A program made the position numbers and the translations under genes. DNA of 64,000 nucleotides. Source: Sinomonas cyclohexanicum (lineage in GTDB: Bacteria > Actinomycetota > Actinomycetes > Actinomycetales > Micrococcaceae). Position 1 is the first letter of the stretch. Every line of letters starts with the position of its first letter. The notes beneath the pieces are model-generated. The model was not told the DNA's origin and did not search any database. It was given only the letters and a program-made list of their open reading frames with translations. Location of the stretch: contig NZ_AP024525.1 of the NCBI RefSeq assembly GCF_020886775.1, positions 1,860,001 through 1,924,000 on the forward strand. The letters are read 5' to 3'. Of the stretch, positions 34,217-43,141 are shown piece after piece.

Positions 34217-34867
34217 ATGGACACTCTCACCTTCGGCATCCCGATCACGAAGTCCGCCTCCACGGCCGACGGCGTCTTCGTGGAGGGCATCGCCACGAGC
34301 GACGACCTCGACCTGGACGGACAGATCATCGACAAGGGCTTCGCCGTCCGCGGGCTCCGCGCCTGGTTCGACGACTGGGGGAACGTCCGCCAGATGCACT
34401 CCCCGAGCCTCGCGCCGGCCGGCAAGGCCGTCAGCATGGAGGTCCGCGACGAGGGAATCTGGGTCCGCACCCATGTGGTGGAGCCCACCGCCGTCCAGCT
34501 CGTCAAGGCCGGCGTCTACTCCGCCTACTCCGTCGGCATCTCCCAACCGCGGATCATCTCGGACGGAATCGCCAAGAACGGCCGCGTCGTGGACGGCGTG
34601 TTCTCCGAGCTGTCCCTGGTGGACTTCCCCGCGAACCCGAACTCGCGGTTCACCCTCGCCAAGCGGGCCGGCAACGGCCGGATCGAGACGATCGGCAAGT
34701 CCTTCGACGCAGCCGGGGCCACCGCCGATCTCGTCCGTGACCTCTCCACCGACATCCGCGACCTCGTGCGCCGCGCCAAGATGTCCGACCACGCCATCAG
34801 CGAGCACGCCTTCACCTCGCTGATCCGACTCGTAGGCCCCAGCGCCGCCGCCCGGCTGCTCTCCTGA
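34217..34867 (+). CDS. Prohead protease-like protein (XkdF/HK97 type)
   Basis: A 216-residue protein with the pattern of caudoviral prohead serine proteases: VEGIATSDDLDLDGQII (22-38), RQMHSPS with H61, AGVYSAYSVGISQP with S105, and LSLVDFPANPNSRF (132-145), the typical end of the fold. These enzymes cleave scaffold and capsid proteins during head maturation. No capsid or scaffold gene is recognised nearby. ATG at 34217 is chosen because AAGGGTGG precedes it by 9 nt; an in-frame GTG at 34205 is possible. The C-terminal 60 residues are an extra helical tail. Confidence 0.75.
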   Translation: MDTLTFGIPITKSASTADGVFVEGIATSDDLDLDGQIIDKGFAVRGLRAWFDDWGNVRQMHSPSLAPAGKAVSMEVRDEGIWVRTHVVEPTAVQLVKAGVYSAYSVGISQPRIISDGIAKNGRVVDGVFSELSLVDFPANPNSRFTLAKRAGNGRIETIGKSFDAAGATADLVRDLSTDIRDLVRRAKMSDHAISEHAFTSLIRLVGPSAAARLLS

Positions 34868-34889
34868 CCCGACCCCGAAAGGACACGCC

Positions 34890-35150
34890 ATGTCTGGCAC
34901 CCCAGCCCCCAGCCCCCAGGCCCCACCGCAGGTCGAGGTACTCGTCCCGGGCATCATGGTCCGCGTCGGGGGAGGCGTGAACGTCACTCTCGGCGTCCCC
35001 GCGTCCCGCGACGGGCGCACCGCGCTCGCCTCCAACCTCGACGGCGCAGAGCTCGCCGGGAAGGTGTGGGAGTCCCGGAACAACCGCCCCACCCCGATCG
35101 GCGACCCCCTGGTCGAGATCCGCGCCAAGACGGACGGGGTCGGACGGTGA
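34890..35150 (+). CDS. Small phage protein of unknown function
   Basis: An 86-residue beta-rich protein (QVEVLVPGIMVRVGGGVNVTLGV; PLVEIRAKTDG) with a GAAAGGA site 7 nt before the ATG. The position after the protease recalls head decoration or cement proteins, but similarity is not evident. The GTGA at its end starts the next gene. Confidence 0.5.
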   Translation: MSGTPAPSPQAPPQVEVLVPGIMVRVGGGVNVTLGVPASRDGRTALASNLDGAELAGKVWESRNNRPTPIGDPLVEIRAKTDGVGR

Positions 35151-35347
35151 GCGCCATGCCGCACCGGGACAAGGCCACCGGGCGGGCCGTCGCAGGCCCC
35201 GCGCACGGCTCGCCGCACACGGTCGAGCACGTGGACACATCCGACGGGCACACCATGAGCCGTGCGTTCGCCCGCGGCGCGTCCCCCGGCGCGCAGCGCG
35301 CCACCCCCATGCCGGCACCCGCGCCGCGCCCGCAGCAGACCACCTAA
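35147..35347 (+). CDS. Small His/Pro-rich protein
   Basis: A 66-residue polar protein (MPHRDKATGRAVAGPAHG; HTVEHVDTSDGHTMSRAF), probably disordered, with a Pro-rich tail. Translation is coupled to the preceding gene through overlapping stop and start (GTGA). No family is recognised. Confidence 0.45.
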   Translation: MSAMPHRDKATGRAVAGPAHGSPHTVEHVDTSDGHTMSRAFARGASPGAQRATPMPAPAPRPQQTT

Positions 35348-35351
35348 GACC

Positions 35352-35504
35352 TTCCCCCGCGGCCGGGGCACCTCCTCGCCGGCGCGGGGGAAACCAAGCC
35401 CCCTCGGAGGCTCCGCCCGTTTTCATGGGTCCCGGGCGCCGGGCACCGAGGGGGTTTCAGGGGGAAGTCCCGCCGCCGCCGTCGTGCCACACGGCGGCGG
35501 CGGG
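35352..35504 (+). terminator. Three stacked hairpins in the tail-module leader
   Basis: Stem 1: TTCCCCCGC (35352-35360) with GCGGGGGAA (35384-35392). Stem 2: AAGCCCCCTCGG (35396-35407) with CCGAGGGGGTTT (35446-35457). Stem 3: CCCGCCGCCGCCGT (35469-35482) with ACGGCGGCGGCGGG (35491-35504), perfect. They fill the 190-bp gap before the pre-tape-measure gene and may terminate or attenuate transcription. Confidence 0.5.
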
Positions 35505-35537
35505 CAACCCGAACCCGAACCAGACAGGAGCGCCGAC

Positions 35538-35840
35538 GTGGAGCCGAGCCTGACCCCGGAGGACTACCTCGAGATGTCCTCGGCCATGGACGGCGCCGCC
35601 CGCGAGGCCCGCCAGCAGGCCGAGCACGCGCCGCCGGCCCGCCGCCGGCTCCTCACCGAGCAGGCCCTCGACTTCGAGCGATGCGCCGACTTCCTGACCC
35701 GCGCCGCCCGATCCGTGCCGGCCCAGGCCGTGCGGCTGCTCGAGCGCGTGGACGCCATCGGACCCCGCACCGCCTCGCGTGCCGCGCGCATAGCCGCCCT
35801 CGCCGCCGGCGAGGCACTCCGGGAGGCATGTGGCCCTTGA
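35538..35840 (+). CDS. Small helical protein before the tape measure gene
   Basis: A 100-residue helical protein (LTPEDYLEMSSAMDGAAREAR; FERCADFLTRAARSV). GTG at 35538 follows ACAGGAG by 6 nt. It overlaps the tape-measure start by 11 nt, so the two are coupled. This slot usually holds tail assembly chaperones made by programmed frameshift; no slippery site was identified and the protein is short. Function unknown. Confidence 0.55.
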   Translation: MEPSLTPEDYLEMSSAMDGAAREARQQAEHAPPARRRLLTEQALDFERCADFLTRAARSVPAQAVRLLERVDAIGPRTASRAARIAALAAGEALREACGP

Positions 35841-38800
35841 CCGCGAAGACGTCGTATTCACCATAGAGGCACAGGACCGCGCCACTGCCGTCTTCGAGCG
35901 GATGAAGGCGCAGCTGGCCGAGCTCGGCATCGAGGCGCGCATCGCCTCCGCCGAGTCCTCCCGCAGCATGGACGACATGGGCTCCCATGCCCACCGTGCG
36001 GCCGACGACGTCGGTGTCTCGGCGCGGGACATCAGCGGCAGCTTCAACACGATCAACAACGTGGTCGGCGGCGTCACGCCGTCGATCACGGCCCAGTTCA
36101 TGAAGATCATCGGCGGCATGTCGCTCCTCGGGGCGGCGGCGGCCGCCACGTCCGCCGTGGCCGGCGCGGGCCTCGCGGCCCTCCCGCTGGTCTTCGCGGG
36201 CGTGGGTGCCCTCATGGTCAAGTCGGCAGTCAAGACGAACGCCCAGCTCAAGGCTGAGTTCGCCGACGCCGGCCACCAGATCAGCACCGTCATGGCGCAG
36301 GCTGCGGCGCCCATGGTTGGCATGTTCCTCAGTATCGCCCAGGACGCGGCCGACGCCTTCAAGCAGATGGGCCCGGACCTCCATGAGGCGTTTGCGACAG
36401 CCGCACCCCAGGTGGCGACGCTTGCTTCGGGGCTCCTGGCGCTGGTGCAGAACGTCCTTCCGGGGATGAATGCGGCGATGAAGGCCAGCATGCCCGCCGT
36501 GAACGCCCTCGCGGGCGGATTCGCGGCCATCGGAACCGGCCTAGGCGGTTTCTTCCAGAACCTCTCGGCTGGCGTCCAGGGGGGCGCTGCGGGCCTCGGG
36601 TCGCTCCTCAGCCTGGTGGCCCAGGTGCTCCCCATGATCGGGGCCGGCCTCGCGGCCATCTCGGGCCCGGCATCCCAGGCGCTCGCCGTCCTCGTGAAGT
36701 TCGTGCTCCAGCTCATGAGCTCGCTCGGGGCCGGTCTGAAGCCCGTACTGGACGCGCTCCTGCCGGTCTTCGCGGGCCTCCTGAACGCCCTCATGCCGCT
36801 CCTGCCGGCCATCGGCCAGCTCATCGCCGCGTTCGCGCCGGCCATCGCGCAGATCGGCGGGGCACTGGTCCCGATCATCTCCCAGCTCGTTGGGGTCTTC
36901 GTCCAGCTCCTCCCGTCGGTCACGCCGCTCATCGCGCCGCTGCTGAGCCTCCTGTCCCCGATCGTGACCATGATCGGCCCGCTCCTGACCCTCGCGGCGG
37001 CGTTCGGGCAGGCGCTCATGCCGGTCATCGCGGCACTCCTCCCGATCATCCAGAAGCTTCAGGACGTGATCTCGGGCCAGCTCGGCGCGGCGCTCCTCTC
37101 GATCGGGAAGGCGATCATCCCGATCCTGCCGTACCTCGGCACGCTGGTGCAGATCGTGGGCACGGCGCTGGTGCAGGCGCTCCAGATCCTCATGCCTCCG
37201 CTGGCCCAGCTCATCAGTTCGGGTCTCGGGGCGCTCCTGTCCGCCATCGCGCCGCTCCTGCCCATGATCGGCGAGATCCTCGCGCCGCTGCTGGTCTCGC
37301 TGGCCAAGCTGCTCGCGGCGGTCCTTCAGGCGGTCATGCCGCTCCTGGCTCCCCTCATCCAGCTGGCCGGCGTCATCCTCCAAGGGCTCGCAACGGTTAT
37401 CGTCTGGCTGGTCCAGAATGCAATTGCTCCGCTCATATCGTGGATCGCAGACCACCTCCAGCCCGCCATTATTGCGGTCGGAAATTGGTTTGTCTGGCTG
37501 TGGCAGCAGGTAATTGTTCCGGCGTGGCAGGCGATTGTTCAGGCCTTCGGAAATGCCTGGAATTGGATCTATCAATACGTCATCCAGCCGATAATCGACT
37601 ATTTCCATCGCGTCGGCGATGCCTTCACTTGGCTGTGGCAGAGCGTCGTAGTTCCGGTCTGGGACGGGATCCAGAAGGCGATAGGCGCGGCGTGGAATTG
37701 GCTGTCGCAGTACGTGTTCGGGCCGATCGGTGATGCGATAGGGGCGCTGGGCGGGGCCTTCAAGACGACGGCCGGAATTATCGGCGATGCGTGGAAGGCA
37801 ATCCAGACTGCCGCGGAGGCCCCGATCCGATTCGTCGTAGACACGATCTACAACAACGGAATCAGAACCGTCTGGAACGCAATAGCCGACGTCTTCCACG
37901 GCAAAGACTTGAACCCGGTGAGCATCAACTTCGCAACAGGCGGCACCGTCCCGGGATACGCCCCGGGGCAGGACACGGTCCATGCGATGCTGTCCCCGGG
38001 CGAGGGCGTCCTGATCCCGCAGGCCGTCCGCGGACTCGGCGGTCCCGGCGCGATCGACTCGATCAACCGCAGCTTCGGTGGCCGCGGTGCCTCGGGCGTG
38101 GGCTCGCACTTCGCCGACGGCGGCGTCATCGGCGACATCTTCGGGGCCATCGGCACCGCCGCGGGCGCCGTCGGCAATGCGGTGGGCGGGGCCCTGAACG
38201 GGCTCAAGAACGCGGTCCTCGGCGGACTGAGCGCAGCCGCCACGCCCGTGATCCGAGGCATCGAGAACGCGGCGCGAGGATTCCTCGGCACCACGGGCTT
38301 CGGGGGGCTGATCGATTCCGGGGTGGACTGGCTCGGCAGCGGCATCCTCTCGTTCCTCGCGGGCCAGGACAAGACCGCGCAGGCCGCCGCCGCGAATGCC
38401 AATGCCACGCCGGGAGCCTTTCCCGGCACGCTTGCCGGCTGGGTCTCCGCAGCCATGGCCGCCGTTGGAGTCTCCGGGGCCGACTGGCTCAACGGGCTCG
38501 AGACCATCGCGATGTACGAGTCATCCGGGAACCCGAACGCCCAGAACAACACCGACGTCAACGCCCAGAACGGCGACCCGTCCCGTGGCCTCATGCAGAC
38601 GATCATGTCCACGTTCGAGGCGTACCGGCTCGGCTCCCTGCCCGACAACATCTTCGACCCGGTGGCCAACGTCGCCGCCGCCATCCGATACATCATCTCC
38701 CGGTACGGCGGTATCGGCGGCGTGCCCGGATTGGTCAGCCTCGCCCACGGCGGTGCCTACGTCGGCTACGACTCGGGCGGCTGGCTCGAACCCGGACTCA

Positions 38801-39015
38801 CCCTCGCCTACAACGGCACGGGCCGGCGCGAGGCCATCACCAGCCCCTCAGGCGCCGGGCCGGCGGGGGCCGGCGGAGGCGTCCACCTCCACGTCGAGAT
38901 CGAGAACCAGTACGGCACCTTCGACCAGAGGTACGTCGAGCAGCTTTGGGACCAGCTCGGCAGGCACGCCGCCACGTGGGCACTCCCCGCCGCAGGCGTC
39001 CATATCAGGCGGTAA
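35830..39015 (+). CDS. Tail tape measure protein with C-terminal lytic transglycosylase-like domain
   Basis: A 1061-residue protein. The N-terminal coiled part (REDVVFTIEAQDRATAVFERMK) leads to a hydrophobic Ala/Leu/Pro-rich core (about 85-520) and a tryptophan-rich stretch (about 525-690: NWFVWLWQQVIVPAWQ). It also has the FATGGTVPGYAPGQD block followed by MLSPGEGVL, common in siphophage tape measures. At about 880-960 is a transglycosylase-like domain: E897 in IAMYESSGNPNAQN and GLMQT near 920. Tape measures set tail length and help DNA entry. The segment 37400-37900 is visibly poorer in GC, suggesting a mosaic gene. No major tail protein, distal tail or tip gene accompanies it. Confidence 0.88.
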   Translation: MALDREDVVFTIEAQDRATAVFERMKAQLAELGIEARIASAESSRSMDDMGSHAHRAADDVGVSARDISGSFNTINNVVGGVTPSITAQFMKIIGGMSLLGAAAAATSAVAGAGLAALPLVFAGVGALMVKSAVKTNAQLKAEFADAGHQISTVMAQAAAPMVGMFLSIAQDAADAFKQMGPDLHEAFATAAPQVATLASGLLALVQNVLPGMNAAMKASMPAVNALAGGFAAIGTGLGGFFQNLSAGVQGGAAGLGSLLSLVAQVLPMIGAGLAAISGPASQALAVLVKFVLQLMSSLGAGLKPVLDALLPVFAGLLNALMPLLPAIGQLIAAFAPAIAQIGGALVPIISQLVGVFVQLLPSVTPLIAPLLSLLSPIVTMIGPLLTLAAAFGQALMPVIAALLPIIQKLQDVISGQLGAALLSIGKAIIPILPYLGTLVQIVGTALVQALQILMPPLAQLISSGLGALLSAIAPLLPMIGEILAPLLVSLAKLLAAVLQAVMPLLAPLIQLAGVILQGLATVIVWLVQNAIAPLISWIADHLQPAIIAVGNWFVWLWQQVIVPAWQAIVQAFGNAWNWIYQYVIQPIIDYFHRVGDAFTWLWQSVVVPVWDGIQKAIGAAWNWLSQYVFGPIGDAIGALGGAFKTTAGIIGDAWKAIQTAAEAPIRFVVDTIYNNGIRTVWNAIADVFHGKDLNPVSINFATGGTVPGYAPGQDTVHAMLSPGEGVLIPQAVRGLGGPGAIDSINRSFGGRGASGVGSHFADGGVIGDIFGAIGTAAGAVGNAVGGALNGLKNAVLGGLSAAATPVIRGIENAARGFLGTTGFGGLIDSGVDWLGSGILSFLAGQDKTAQAAAANANATPGAFPGTLAGWVSAAMAAVGVSGADWLNGLETIAMYESSGNPNAQNNTDVNAQNGDPSRGLMQTIMSTFEAYRLGSLPDNIFDPVANVAAAIRYIISRYGGIGGVPGLVSLAHGGAYVGYDSGGWLEPGLTLAYNGTGRREAITSPSGAGPAGAGGGVHLHVEIENQYGTFDQRYVEQLWDQLGRHAATWALPAAGVHIRR

Positions 39016-39061
39016 GGGGCGCGCCGGGGCCCTACCCTTGAGGAGTAAAGAAGGAGAACCG

Positions 39062-39292
39062 ATGGCGCTCACCGAGGTCGAGACCTACGACGTCCAGGCA
39101 GAAGGCTATGCCGCGTCGAACCGCGGCGACGGCCCCCGGCACAACCCGTACTCGTGGTCCAAGGACAACGAGCGCTGCAGGGCATGGATCGCCGGGCACG
39201 CCATGGCCACGACGGAACTCGCCGCGGCGGGCGTCACGGTCGCGCGCTGGACGGGCCCCACGCCTAAGGAGCGCGCCGCGCAGCAGTCCTGA
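39062..39292 (+). CDS. Small Rmf-like protein
   Basis: A 76-residue protein. EGYAASNRG (14-22), NPY (28-30) and RCRAWIAGHAMA (38-49) follow the layout of ribosome modulation factor (G-x-A, NPY, W-x-x-G). AAGGAG lies 6 nt before the ATG. Rmf dimerises ribosomes in slow-growing gammaproteobacteria; Rmf-like genes also occur in phages. The role in this element is unknown. It is the last rightward gene and is followed by a terminator. Confidence 0.55.
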   Translation: MALTEVETYDVQAEGYAASNRGDGPRHNPYSWSKDNERCRAWIAGHAMATTELAAAGVTVARWTGPTPKERAAQQS

Positions 39293-39304
39293 CGGACATG
39301 AGAA

Positions 39305-39346
39305 GGGCGCCCCGGTCCAGATTGGGGGGATAGGACCGGGGCGCCC
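39305..39346. terminator. Terminator between the tail module and the leftward operon
   Basis: GGGCGCCCCGGTCC (39305-39318) pairs perfectly with GGACCGGGGCGCCC (39333-39346), between convergent transcripts. Confidence 0.8.
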
Positions 39347-39357
39347 GGGCAATGAGG

Positions 39358-39576
39358 CTACACGCCGTTTCTGGGCAGGCGCTGGACGACACGCGACAGC
39401 ACGTCGAGCAAGCGCCGCCACTCGCGCGCTACGGGCGTCTGCGGGCCGACGTAGCCCTTGCACGTGGGGTCGCCCGCACGGGCCGCTGCTACGCGCCACC
39501 GGCGGGCCCTCGCCTGCAAGCGCCGTCGAGACGCTGTTGGGGGCGGCGCGGTAGAAGGCTGGAAGCGCAGGCTCAC
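39358..39576 (-). CDS. Third gene of the leftward operon, unknown
   Basis: A 72-residue basic protein (MSLRFQPSTAPPPTASRRR; GDPTCKGYVGPQTPVAREWRRLL). The GTG start at 39576 overlaps the preceding stop (GTGA), which is the main support that it is real. No family is recognised. It ends 11 nt before the shared terminator. Confidence 0.5.
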   Translation of the reverse strand: MSLRFQPSTAPPPTASRRRLQARARRWRVAAARAGDPTCKGYVGPQTPVAREWRRLLDVLSRVVQRLPRNGV

Positions 39577-39987
39577 GGCTCGCCGGTCTCCGCGGATGGA
39601 TAGCCGATCCTCTCGAGGTGAGCTTGCGCCTGGGCGAGCGCCCAGTCGAGATCCTTGAAGTCTCCACCGATCCAGTGATCCTCGACGCCGTCGCCGTCCA
39701 TCTCGATGTAGCAAAGGTTCCACCCCGGCTGGGGGTGGTGGCGCTCGGTGAAATCTAGGATCGGCGTTTGGTCCTTATCGAATTGTTCGTCGCCAGGATT
39801 GACCTCAGTCGCCACGCGGATTCGGAAACGCTCGCCCATGGCCTTAATCGTCTCCCACCGTCACGGCCTCGGGGAAGGCCTGCGTCCCAACTATGGCGCC
39901 ATCGAGGCCGCGGTACTTGGCGGCGGCGTGCGGTAGAGCTCGTGCTCGCATACGGTCCGCGCTTTGCCGCGCCGTCGAGACGCTGTT
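39521..39987 (+). repeat. 18-bp direct repeat pair in the leftward operon
   Basis: CGCCGTCGAGACGCTGTT occurs at 39521-39538 and at 39970-39987, 449 bp apart. The copies lie in two different genes and are read in different frames, so the conservation is at DNA level. Confidence 0.6.
39573..39839 (-). CDS. Second gene of the leftward operon, unknown
   Basis: An 88-residue acidic protein (FRIRVATEVNPGDEQFDKDQ; GWNLCYIEMDGDGVEDHWIGGDFKDLDWAL) with an alpha/beta look. It starts 4 nt after the preceding gene and its stop is overlapped by the next start. No domain recognised. The gene order and tight spacing support a real operon. Confidence 0.6.
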   Translation of the reverse strand: MGERFRIRVATEVNPGDEQFDKDQTPILDFTERHHPQPGWNLCYIEMDGDGVEDHWIGGDFKDLDWALAQAQAHLERIGYPSAETGEP

Positions 39988-40296
39988 CGGCCCCGTCAGC
40001 TTCGTGACCTTCCCGACCTCATCCGTGAGGAGATCCGAGAAGCCCACGCCTTGGGTGTGCGCGACGCGGCCAAGCTCTGCAACCGTGGCTTCCGCGATCG
40101 GGACGAGCTCCTCAGGGGCGAACGTGCGCGTGATCCCCGAGTCGAGGGCGACGGACACGAGGCCGCTGGCCTCCTGGCCCGACTCGCCCGGCACGACGGT
40201 CCCACGATGGCCCATGAGGTAGGCGCGCGTCTCGGTGGTCCAGTAGTCGCTACGGACCACGAGGACCCGCGTACCTGGGGCTGGAGTTGTGGACAT
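39844..40296 (-). CDS. First gene of the leftward operon, SH3/KOW-like N-terminus
   Basis: A 150-residue protein. The first 65 residues look like a small beta barrel (GTRVLVVRSDYWTTETRAYLMG; HRGTVVPGESG; ITRTFAPEELVPI), followed by a helical region and a C-terminal part (RALPHAAAKYRGLDG). GAGGAG lies 8 nt before the ATG. It is transcribed towards the tape-measure gene from a promoter between the gene and attR. It is the element gene nearest the right end and has no DNA-binding motif that would mark it as the repressor. Confidence 0.6.
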   Translation of the reverse strand: MSTTPAPGTRVLVVRSDYWTTETRAYLMGHRGTVVPGESGQEASGLVSVALDSGITRTFAPEELVPIAEATVAELGRVAHTQGVGFSDLLTDEVGKVTKLTGPNSVSTARQSADRMRARALPHAAAKYRGLDGAIVGTQAFPEAVTVGDD

Positions 40297-40400
40297 TGGG
40301 GGTCTCCTCAGTCAAGGATATTTCGCCCCATAGCGCTCTCTTGGGATAGCTAGAGCTACCCGAACTGGCGGGAATCCGTACAGCGTTCACTCGGTTAGAG

Positions 40401-40420
40401 TCCGCGACTATCTGGACTGA
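40401..40420 (+). repeat. attR (displaced rpoD 3' end)
   Basis: TCCGCGACTA then TCTGGACTGA: in frame it reads RDYLD-stop, the same last residues as RpoD, with synonymous differences at two bases from attL. The rpoD terminator-like hairpin starts 20 bp later. Confidence 0.8.
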
Positions 40421-40440
40421 CCACCGCACGCCACCACAGA

Positions 40441-40485
40441 CGAGAAGGGCCCGGACACCTGTTGCAGGTGTCCGGGCCCTTCTCG
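40441..40485. terminator. Perfect 21-bp hairpin, probably the original rpoD terminator
   Basis: Arms 40441-40461 and 40465-40485 (start CGAGAAGGGCCCGG) with a 3-nt TTG loop. It lies just outside attR and before the leftward DUF7455 gene, so it originally separated two convergent genes. Confidence 0.85.
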
Positions 40486-40528
40486 TAGTCCGGCTTTGCC
40501 CGCCTGACGGGGCTCAGCGTGGTGGAAC

Positions 40529-40750
40529 TCAGTCCTCGGCGAGGGCGACGGGATCAGTCAGCCGGCTCGACTCGTCATGCCACACGGAGGCCAGCGGACG
40601 CAGCGTGGGCTCGACGGCACGCGCGTGGTGGGCGCAGAACTGGAGCTCACCGCCCGATGCCTCCAGGACGACGCGCACATAGGCCTGGGCGCCACAGCGG
40701 TCGCAGCGGTCGATGGCGGTCAGGGTCGGATCCGCAAGTGCTGCAGTCAT
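40529..40750 (-). CDS. DUF7455 zinc-ribbon-like protein
   Basis: A 73-residue protein with CDRCG (C16, C19) and FCAHHAR (C39, H41/H42), a likely zinc site. The DUF7455 family is commonly encoded beside rpoD and parE in Micrococcaceae. The ATG at 40750 follows GAGGAGG by 6 nt; longer in-frame starts lack support. Before integration it would have been convergent with rpoD. Function unknown. Confidence 0.82.
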   Translation of the reverse strand: MTAALADPTLTAIDRCDRCGAQAYVRVVLEASGGELQFCAHHARAVEPTLRPLASVWHDESSRLTDPVALAED

Positions 40751-41018
40751 CTCAGCCTCCTCAGCGTTCACAGGGTGCTTCACGCGGTTCACTACATCTA
40801 ACACCGCCGATGCGGGTATTTCTGCCAAGAATGGGCAACTTTCGCTCGCGGCGTATTGCAGTTCGGCAACGGCCCACGCGCGCCCTGACGCCGGGGGGTG
40901 AACAGTCGGGCGCACGGCTGGCGGCGTTGCCACCTCGCGGGGCGCCCGGCGACTAGTCTAGATCTGTACCCTGCCATCCGACCGAACGAGTCGTCCCCCT
41001 CGAAGGAGTGCCGCGCGC

Positions 41019-43125
<2,107 letters not shown>

Positions 43126-43141
43126 CTGGGCGAACGCCTCG

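Larger units (their letters stand above)
25717..40420 (+). mobile_element. Integrated phage-related element (candidate phage satellite) in the 3' end of rpoD
   Basis: About 14.7 kb bounded by a 20-bp imperfect repeat of the rpoD 3' end (25717-25736 and 40401-40420). Contents: tyrosine integrase at the left end, excisionase-like HTH, replication protein with internal iterons, accessory genes (GNAT-like, TIR), serine resolvase, TerS-like, prohead-protease-like, tape measure, Rmf-like and a leftward three-gene operon. There is no TerL, portal, major capsid, tail tube, holin or recognisable repressor. The right boundary is supported by the rpoD-like hairpin terminator at 40441-40485 immediately outside. 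Satellite versus remnant prophage is not settled by sequence alone. Confidence 0.85.

Noticed and set aside
25717-40420. Actinomycete integrative conjugative element (pSAM2 type)
   Set aside because: No FtsK/TraB-like translocase or relaxase. Tape-measure and prohead-protease-like genes point to phage ancestry.
40300-40440. tRNA gene as the attachment site
   Set aside because: No cloverleaf could be drawn near either end; the repeat matches the rpoD coding end instead.
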